DNA from: Acanthosepion pharaonis
Lineage: Eukaryota > Mollusca > Cephalopoda > Sepiida > Sepiidae
Assembly (NCBI GenBank): GCA_903632075.3
Contig: CAHIKZ030005439.1
Location: 1,827,501 to 1,891,500, forward strand
Direction: 5' to 3'
DNA length: 64,000 nt
Under the pieces are notes generated by a model that was given only the letters and a program-made list of their open reading frames with translations, had not been told where the DNA came from and ran no database searches. This document shows, one piece after another, positions 56,151 to 64,000 of the stretch. How positions within the stretch are numbered: position 1 is the stretch's first letter; the number at the start of each line of letters is the position of its first letter. Made by a program: the position numbers and the translations under genes.

Positions 56151-59100
56151 TTTATGTCTTATTTTCAAAAAGGTAAAAAAGAAAAAGAAATTGGGCAAAA
56201 GACTTAAAAGAGTGGTGTTTAAAGTTGGTGATGGCAAAAAGACTTCTATTCAATTTTTCCCTTACTGTCATGCAAAGTTTATTTTTTTGAAAAAGGAATT
56301 TAAAAAATGCTTATATCAAATATTTATTTATTTAAAAAACACTATTCTTAGAAAGTCCTGGTATCAGGTGATACAAGTTATTTCAAACCTCTCACATTCT
56401 AAAACCTCCATTTACAAAAAACATATTCAGTTAAAGTGTCACAGCTTATTTCAGAAATATTGATAGGAGAATTAACATTCTTTTTATGCTTTGAATCACA
56501 AAGCAATATCATGCAGAATTAAAATTATGCAAACGACAGTAAGAGGATTTGAGCACTGAATGAACAGTGCATAACTTGTGCAAATGCAGTTTTAAAAGTG
56601 TAAAGTTAAATTATAATTCTGCAAATTGGTTTCCTAAATTATAGCTCAATTTAAATATAATCATAGCTTTTTTTTTCACTCCACTCTTAGTTCTATTTTA
56701 TTAAAAGATGATAAAACTATTCAGAGAGAAAAGATATATAAACAGGTCAGGTATCAAATGAAATGAACAATTTTAGCAAAAAAATGCAATGATGAGGATA
56801 TATTGCTACAATAAATATTTTGCCTGATACTGATTTTGTGGAAACCTTGAAGTATTTTATAGTATTTATTTACAATAAAATAACTGAAGGTGATGATTTG
56901 CCGAAGAGAAAACCAGTTTATCATTGAGCAGTGCACAGGTGTTTATATAAAACAATTTGTTTTTACTCCCAATTGGGCATTAAGGTCTTGAAAGACTTCA
57001 AATTTGTAATTAACCAAATGGCAAAATAAAACACATATTTACACTATTTTATCAAGAAAACAGAAAATCGTAATTCTTTAATTTTACTTAATCAATTTCA
57101 AAAAGAAAATATAAAATTACCAAACAAAGATTAATGATGGTAGTGGAAAAACAATCATATCAGTAAGAGAGGTAAAAGTATGCAAATGTGAATAAAAGTT
57201 ATGTTAAATTATGATAACAAAACAAATTTTAAAATATCACCAAAGATCACTAACATGTATCAAATAAATTGAATAAGAGGAACCATGGATATTTATGAAA
57301 AATCTACAAAGCCGAAAAATGAAAAGACATGTAAAAAAATAAAAAGTAAAAACTAACCATATGTTGGTAAGGAAACTGAGAAATTAAATGTTGATTACCA
57401 GTTATACATTTTAGTTATAAAATACAGTGTCAATAAAATAATTAAAATATATATAATATATAGCTGCAATGATAACCAACCTGTTGATTTAGTACAACAA
57501 ATTCCACTAGATACCAATACTTGCAGGTTTTGAAGAAAAAAATTTCAATCCTAAGTGACACTTTATAGAAAAATGTAGAAAAAGGAAGGAACAGGATGAG
57601 AATTAGCCACAAAAATCTAATCAGGAAAATATTCTATTGAGGCTCACTACATATGAGAAGCAGGCATAGAAACTGGTCAACATTTGGTCACTTAGTACTG
57701 TTAAATAGGATTATTTTCTAACCTCTTCACATCAGGATTTTCTTCCATCACAATCAACTTTAAGTAGTTCAATCATTTTCAGTTCCAAATGGAAATTCTG
57801 AGATGAAACATCCTATGACTGCCCCAACTTTCTAAGAAATGGTTTGCACTTACTAAAGTAGGAAAATTTAAATATATAAGGTCATGCTTAATAATGGCAG
57901 TTTAATCTAGAACCTTTCACAAAACTGAGTTAATTTTAATACTTTTATCCATTACTACACAGGGGATATTTGCCAGAGGATCTTAAATGTAAGTTGCTTT
58001 TGCTAAAGAATAATGATCACTGACTCATACATAAAGGCAAAAATGTAATTTGGCATATTAAAAATTTGCCAAACTTTAGTATCTTCATCCTCCCATGCAC
58101 ATATTTTGTTAAAAAGAAAAAGTTTAAGGAATCAATATTCTGGAGGCTAATCATTTGATTATGGGATTTCTTTTTAAAATGTCAAGTCTCTTCAGGACAC
58201 AAGTAGTCATAGTTTTCTTTAATATTTGTGAATTGCTAGAATTGATTTGAGGAAAGATAATGGAAGGGTTTACTGTTGCTTTTTCCAATTTCAAATCCAA
58301 AATTGTCCTTCTAGACTGGCTGCTACCTAAGTTTAAAAACCCCATTCTATCATGTTAATTAACCTATAGCTTGGTGAAGAGATAGAATTATGCCTTTCAT
58401 AAGAACATTAGGATGAGGTGAATGCAACAGATTGCCAATTCTACTTTCCACATTGATAATCATTACACTATGAGCAACATCTTTCCCTTTGTGTATGTGC
58501 ATACATAAACAAGCAAAGGCTTGCTGAAAATAGTTTTCACAGCTATCAAGCCAAATTAACTTTAAAGAAGTTTTGTTTCCTCAGATTAACTTCAATGCAG
58601 ACAAAACTTAAAATACAAATGATACTGACATTGTTCTTATGCTAAAATATTTCTCAAAATTCCTTAAAATACTTCAAGAGATTTACATTACTTTAGTCAT
58701 TGCTTACAGAATAGATAAATAATAGTAATATTTATGAAATTACTACAAATTAAATTCATATATTACTTCACTTAATAGAAACAATTGATAATTGCTTTTA
58801 AATTATATAGAATAAAATTAAAGACATGAAGTGATTTTTATATTCAAATTCTGTTTTGAATCCATTTGAGTAAAATCTAAGTATAGCATCAATTCTTGTC
58901 ATTTCAATGAAGTAAATTCACAAAATATAATTTGTAAACTATAAAAAAATCTAAAAGAATTTTGTAGTTTTAGTGATCTTACTGTAATAAAAGAGAAAAT
59001 GCAAAAACAAAGTTAACAGATGACATTAAGACCTAGGCTTAACAAAATTTATGAAAGGGCTTTGGAATTGAATGTCTTAAGAAAACATCTTCTATAAAGA

Positions 59101-60930
59101 TTTCATAAGTTCAGGTTCATTGGTATAAATTTAGTGATTCAACTGAAGCTCAAACATTTTAAAAAGTGCTGTGTTATTTAAATGGAAATTAAACTGCTTT
59201 TGTTTACAACTTGTTAACAAAATATTATTTACAATTATATAAATTGATGATGATATACATATGAAGTTAGAATATTTCCAGTTTGGGCCCAAGGTTGGTA
59301 AAGTACTCGTAAATATCTGAACTACATTGTTGTATAAAATTAACTTGTAAAATTAAAAGAAATTAGTAAAAGTAAGAATTTGAGATGAAGGCAATTCAAA
59401 AGCAAATTGTGCATTAAGATTTATCTATAATAGTGTAGGCATAGAAATCAACACTGTATGGTAACTGTCAGTTTCATGCCTTAAGCAATTATCAGACCAC
59501 ACAAACATTACTAATCAAGTAAAAATGAATGCTTAAAACAAATAAAATATAAGCCAAGCAAATTTTACTGTCTTCCAGAAGCAATTTTACATTCATGGAA
59601 ATTTGTAGACAGGAGAGGATTTGATTCTTAGAAAGAACAGATTAAAGTTGAAAATGGATTACAGGTAACTTTCTCATCTTACATCATACACATTCCAATC
59701 TATGTATATCATTACTTAATATGAATACAATGATCATATAACATCTGAAAATATGTTATATCATAAAATAGTAGATTTAAAATATTCTTATGAAATAAAG
59801 ATCTCTATTATAATTTGGTCTGGTGACTTTACCTAAGTGATTTGATTTATTGCAAAAAATGATTATATTAATGTCTACAGTTCCATTATTTTATCTTTTC
59901 TTCAACTTTTCTTTTCTTCAAATTTTTCCCTATTTTTTTTCAATGTTTCATTTTCTCATTTTATTTATACTCTTTTTTCCCTCCCTTGTTCTTTACTATT
60001 TGTTTATATCAAATAATTAATACAAGACAGCATAAGAGAAAATAGAGAAGACAAGGCACTGACTGATAAATATTTGGCTTGGGTCCAAGTTTAGATTTCA
60101 CTAATGTTTATACTCATGCCAGTCTGCCTTCAGTCCAAGCAGACTTCACCACCACCACTTCTTAGTTGCTTAATTAACTAACAGGTTGAAATAGAATAGT
60201 AGTGTTTAGATAAACTATTTTAAGCTTTTAATAAAATCAAGACAGACATTTCTGGGTAAAAATAAAATATCAGTGAATGAATGCATTTAGGAAAAATATT
60301 ATCAACATTTACAATGGAGTAGTGTGCAAAAAATATTGTTTTAAACATTGTATATTCATTGTATAAAAATATAAAATACATATGTAAAACAATCAGTTTG
60401 TCTGTGGATGATTTAATATAAACTCAAGTTTTGTTATTTATAAACAGCTATGAAATGCAACAAACAACTGCAACAGGGGTTAAAAAATTTAATCTGTGAT
60501 TCCATTTCAGGTAATGCTTTACTTAACAAGAATTTCAAAACAATTTCAAATTACCTGACTATTATTACTATTAATCTACTACTTATAATATCCACAATAT
60601 TTTCTTTTTTAGTATATATCAATACAATGGCAGGTATTATTATACAAGTAAATTGGTATTAACCAATTGATATTGGTAAAATATTGGGGAAATGTCTTAG
60701 GATAGTAAAATTATAAGTCCCTTTAAAATTGGTGATAGAATAGTTTTCTGCATTTATCTTGATATTAAGTTCTTGGGCAAGATATTTTATGAGTGGGACA
60801 AGTTATAAATAAGAAGCTTTAAGCAATAGAGTATATTCATGCAAGCAAATGTTTTTTCACCTTATGCAAAGCTTACTATTGCTCACTTTACCAAAAAAAA
60901 AAAAAATCTCAATGACACCAGAATAATAAA
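56151..60930. other. AT-rich stretch without recognised features
   Basis: Includes a pyrimidine-rich tract at about 59890-59995. Short open frames on both strands lack motifs and codon-like structure. Confidence 0.5.
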
Positions 60931-61150
60931 ATTAACCCCAGCCTATCTAGATATTAATTCAATAGAAAACTTGTGGCTTGTCATTAGATGTTTATGAGAA
61001 TAGAAAACAATATTCAAGCAAAGAAGATATCAGGGAAGCAATAAAAACTGTTACAAGTTAATGTCAAAATAATAAAAAATAACAAAATCAATGAATGAAA
61101 GAATGATTAAAATCTCAAATATCATGAGAATCCAGTCCATATTAACACGT
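60931..61150 (+). pseudogene. Tc1-like transposase C-terminal fragment
   Basis: Plus-strand frames contain INSIENLWLVIRCL (degraded PDLNPIENLW motif of Tc1 transposases), followed by YENRKQYSSKEDIREAIKTV and a KSMNERM-like segment. This is the last quarter of the protein, including the region of the third acidic catalytic residue. Frameshifted and 5'-truncated. Confidence 0.7.
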
Positions 61151-63431
61151 AAAGTAATTAATTCATTCATTCATTCAGGTATATGGGGTATTGGGTTAAT
61201 CAAATGTTTCTATGGCATTTATCTTTTGGGTTTATTTAAAAATAAAAATCCATGATGCAATTAGTTTGTTTGCATAATAAATCATGACCACAGAAAACAA
61301 ATTATTTATTAATCTATATTTATTCTTTTTAGACTAAAGTTTCAAAAGTAGTCAAAAATTAATCTATGGTTAAATGTTAATGAGGCCAAAACCAAAATTT
61401 GATAAATTTTAGTTTCTCAACTCGTATTGTCACTGATCACATGATTTACATTAACAGAAAACAAAATAGAGGAAACATTATTACCTGCTTGTAGATAAAT
61501 TTAGTTTTTCTAAGTACCAACTGCTACAGCAGTATTGTCTGCCATACTGCTGTAGCCAAGAAATATTTAATTATTGTGATCATCTAGGGAATGAATAAAC
61601 TTATTTATAGAATAGAAAATATAAACCTAAAATTCTGTTATAATTTCAAGATAAAAAGTTTTGAATTCTTTTTTTTTTTTTTATACAGTCCACTTTTGCT
61701 GAAGATTATTTTTGATTGGCATATGCTAATCAAAACACGATAATTATAAAAATTAAAATTCAAATAATTTAAATATGCAAATATAATTTGACTGTTCACA
61801 TTTGATGAATGTTTGAAAAATTATTTTAGAACAATACAATTCAAAAAGAAAAATATCTGTATAAATAATTCAAAATATGAGTTCCTCATAGTACCAGTGA
61901 AGATGACAGCAGTGTACAGTAATGTTACTATGACTACTGACATGTTCCTTGTATCTTCAGATAGTAATAAGAGTATAATAGTTTAATCATTAACTTGTAT
62001 TCTCAATCATTGAGAATATGTGATAGTAGTAATAATATGGTTACTCAAAGGTTATTTTTATTATATAAGAATATAATGACACTTCTAATACAGAGAATGA
62101 ACTCAACACGCCAGAACAAATTTTCTGGTTGTCACCATGTAGTTTGGATGAACTTATTTTGAAATTAGTATTTTAATTTGCATTAAATCCATTTTAGTTT
62201 ATTCCTTAGAAATTTAATTTTAGAAATTTCTATCTCCACTTCTGTTCTTTTATGATCTTTTGAAGAAAAAGTGATTTTTTTTCTCTCAAACTCCTTTATT
62301 TAAGATTTGAGTAGATTTTACATGAATGAAACATTGTAAATTTTAGTTGATATAAAAAAAAAAAAAAAAAAAAAGAAGCTGCTGGAATTACTATTATCAT
62401 AAAAAAAAAAAAAATCCCCGATTTTCATTAAAAAAGTAAATTATGCTCTGGTTCTTTTGTTTAGAGATTCAATCATAGCAAAATATTTCCAAGATTTACA
62501 TATTTAATCAATTTGAAAAAATTATTACATTTGTCAGTGAAAATTTTTATTTTTAGAATTAGCAGTAAAAGAACCACCAAAATTATTTATTCTCTGTGGA
62601 TTGTTGCTAATTAATTTTTAAAATTCCAAAAATATACATTATTTTATTTACTGACCAACAGAAATATGGGCTCATGCTCTCATAAATTCTCTGGAGCCTC
62701 TTGTTTTCCTATATAAAGAGTTGGACCAACTGATAAGATCAGACTGTAATCAGATTTCAAGGCAGAAAGAAGTTTCAAAGCAGAAGTCACTCTTTGCAGA
62801 CATAGCTGTGAAAGAAGGCTTCAGATCTTCTAAATTTTAACCTAGACAGACACTAAAAGTTCATCCAGAAGGCAGATTAAGGACCCAGGAAAAATCCATT
62901 TGGGCTGTTACCCGAGAAGAATTTTTTTAAAGGAACTGAAACCTGTTTAACAGAACCTTTCTGTAAAAGAAAAAAATATGAGTCCCTGTAACATCAGTCT
63001 GTACAAATTTATCTAAATTCCTTTAGTTCTGAGACATTCTTTTTCATCTTACAATTAGGTGGCTGCACCTTTTGTATTTTCTGCCATATTGAAAATTTAA
63101 TTTTGCCTTCAAAAAGTTTTTTTTCATTTTCAAAAATTGTATTGTAATCTTTAAGTCATGTATATTGCTTATTTTTTGAATAAGGTACATGAAAGGAAAT
63201 TATTGTGCAAGCTCTTGTTTGTAAAATATTGTATTTATTTTTTTAAAAATATGTACTGTCATAAGTGTTTATTCTTTTAAATTTCACAGAGGTTGAGTTT
63301 TGTTTGTTCAATGTTAAACATTCAGGATAAGAGAGGTGACATGCTCTCTTTTTGCATTCTATTCCTACAAAAATACTTTTTCTTACATTTTGCACAAAAT
63401 TGTTTTTTGTATAAGAAAATTTAATTATAGA
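61151..63431. other. AT-rich stretch with a possible retroelement leader
   Basis: A-runs at about 62350-62374 and 62401-62414. The segment 62640-63080 has higher complexity, with a TATA-like tcctatataaagag at 62708 and downstream gaaggcttcagatcttc. It could be an LTR or leader of an unidentified element; no partner copy was seen. Confidence 0.35.
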
Positions 63432-63850
63432 TAAAGAAAAAATACTACAAAGATGGAGCAAATACATCAAAGAATTCTTTTCTGACAATAGAAGAACTAA
63501 ATCTACAATACATAAAAATCTGAAAGGCCCTGTACTATTAAAATCTGACGTAAAATCAGCATTAGCTAAGATAAATAGAAACAAAGTAGCAGGACCAGAT
63601 GGGATTGTAACAGAGATACTGTCCCAACTTAGGTGATCTTAGGATCAATAAGATTAATGAAATATATGTCAGTGGTAAAATACTGGAAGACCTCAGTAGA
63701 TTTATCTTCATAGTAATGTCTAAGCAGCTAGGCATAAATGAATGCAAATTCTATTGGACAATGAACTTGATTAGCCATGTAATTTATAATCTGGAATCTA
63801 ATGAATAGAGCTGAAAGGTGATCAAAAATCCATTAGTTAAAAATCAGCAG
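63432..63850 (+). pseudogene. RTE-like LINE fragment
   Basis: Plus-strand frames read ILQRWSKYIKEFFSDNR, then KSDVKSALAKINRNKVAGPD (the KAxGPD(G)I motif at the start of non-LTR reverse transcriptases), and after a frameshift INKINEIYVSGKILEDLSRF and IFIVMSKQLGINECKF. It matches the linker-to-RT region of RTE-type LINEs common in cephalopods. Contains stops and lost bases; not functional. Confidence 0.85.
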
Positions 63851-63859
63851 ATTTATCTT

Positions 63860-64000
63860 TGTAGGACTTCTTCAACCTGGCTATGTGGCTGGAAACACCA
63901 TCCTGGAACTGCACACAGTTGTCATCTGGGTAGTTGATCCTGAGCCATTGCAAAACATGGCACCGCAGGACCTTGTGGCAGGCATCAGCAATCTACAATC
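63860..64000 (-). pseudogene. mariner-like transposase fragment at the window edge
   Basis: The minus strand reads HVLQWLRINYPDDNCVQF, then QDGVSSHIARLKKSYK. This resembles the NYPxxNYVFQQDGAPAHTA block of IS630/Tc1/mariner transposases, which carries the second catalytic Asp. It is truncated by the window end and inserted beside the RTE-like LINE. Confidence 0.75.

Noticed and set aside
56062..56463. 133-residue plus-strand frame, Lys/Phe-rich
   Set aside because: Composition reflects A/T homopolymers. No motif and no splice-site or homology support.
1..64000. CRISPR arrays, operons, riboswitches, prokaryotic promoters
   Set aside because: The window is clearly metazoan, with spliced genes and eukaryotic transposons. 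Repeats lack regular spacer architecture.

Overview
The window looks like metazoan, intron-dense, AT-rich DNA, most likely from a cephalopod of the Octopus type. That assignment is inferred from the decayed transposon families (a Jockey/CR1-like LINE, an RTE-like LINE, several Tc1/mariner families and a K02A2.6-like Ty3/gypsy element) and from the invertebrate single-copy style of the one real gene. No prokaryotic features are present.

One protein-coding gene can be supported. It is a cyclin-dependent kinase of the PCTAIRE family (vertebrate CDK16/CDK17/CDK18) on the minus strand. Fourteen coding exons were traced with matching splice phases from 39590 down to the TGA at 3513-3511. They encode about 419 residues and the complete kinase domain: Gly-rich loop, catalytic Lys, the PCTAIRE helix itself, HRDLKPQN, the DFG split across an intron, and a CDK17-like C-terminus NRRRQSMLF. 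About 100 N-terminal residues expected from vertebrate CDK17 were not located; they must lie in exons above 39590, inside or beyond the window. An optional 33-nt in-phase microexon may sit at 35182-35214.

Layout: 1-3510, 3' UTR or downstream DNA. 3511-21362, thirteen C-terminal, kinase and linker exons, with two mariner copies, one LINE fragment and several hairpins in the introns. 21363-39468, one 18-kb intron holding LINE copies in both orientations, an old ~650-bp repeat family, and a CpG-retaining island at about 26950-28450. 39469-39590, the N-terminal exon, with a ~500-bp foldback element beginning 82 bp from its acceptor. 41560-45320, a broken Ty3/gypsy retrotransposon. 46549-47276, an internally deleted mariner. 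52570-56150, a second CpG-retaining domain. 60930-61150, a Tc1 remnant. 63430-64000, an RTE-like LINE fragment and a mariner transposase fragment.

The points most worth a second look concern regulation of the kinase gene: two long foldback repeats close to coding exons (plausible A-to-I editing substrates), a GC-AG intron directly after the PCTAIRE motif, a possible microexon, and two CpG-retaining domains that could be alternative promoters. I found no clearly new biological system; those RNA-structure and promoter hypotheses are the best candidates.
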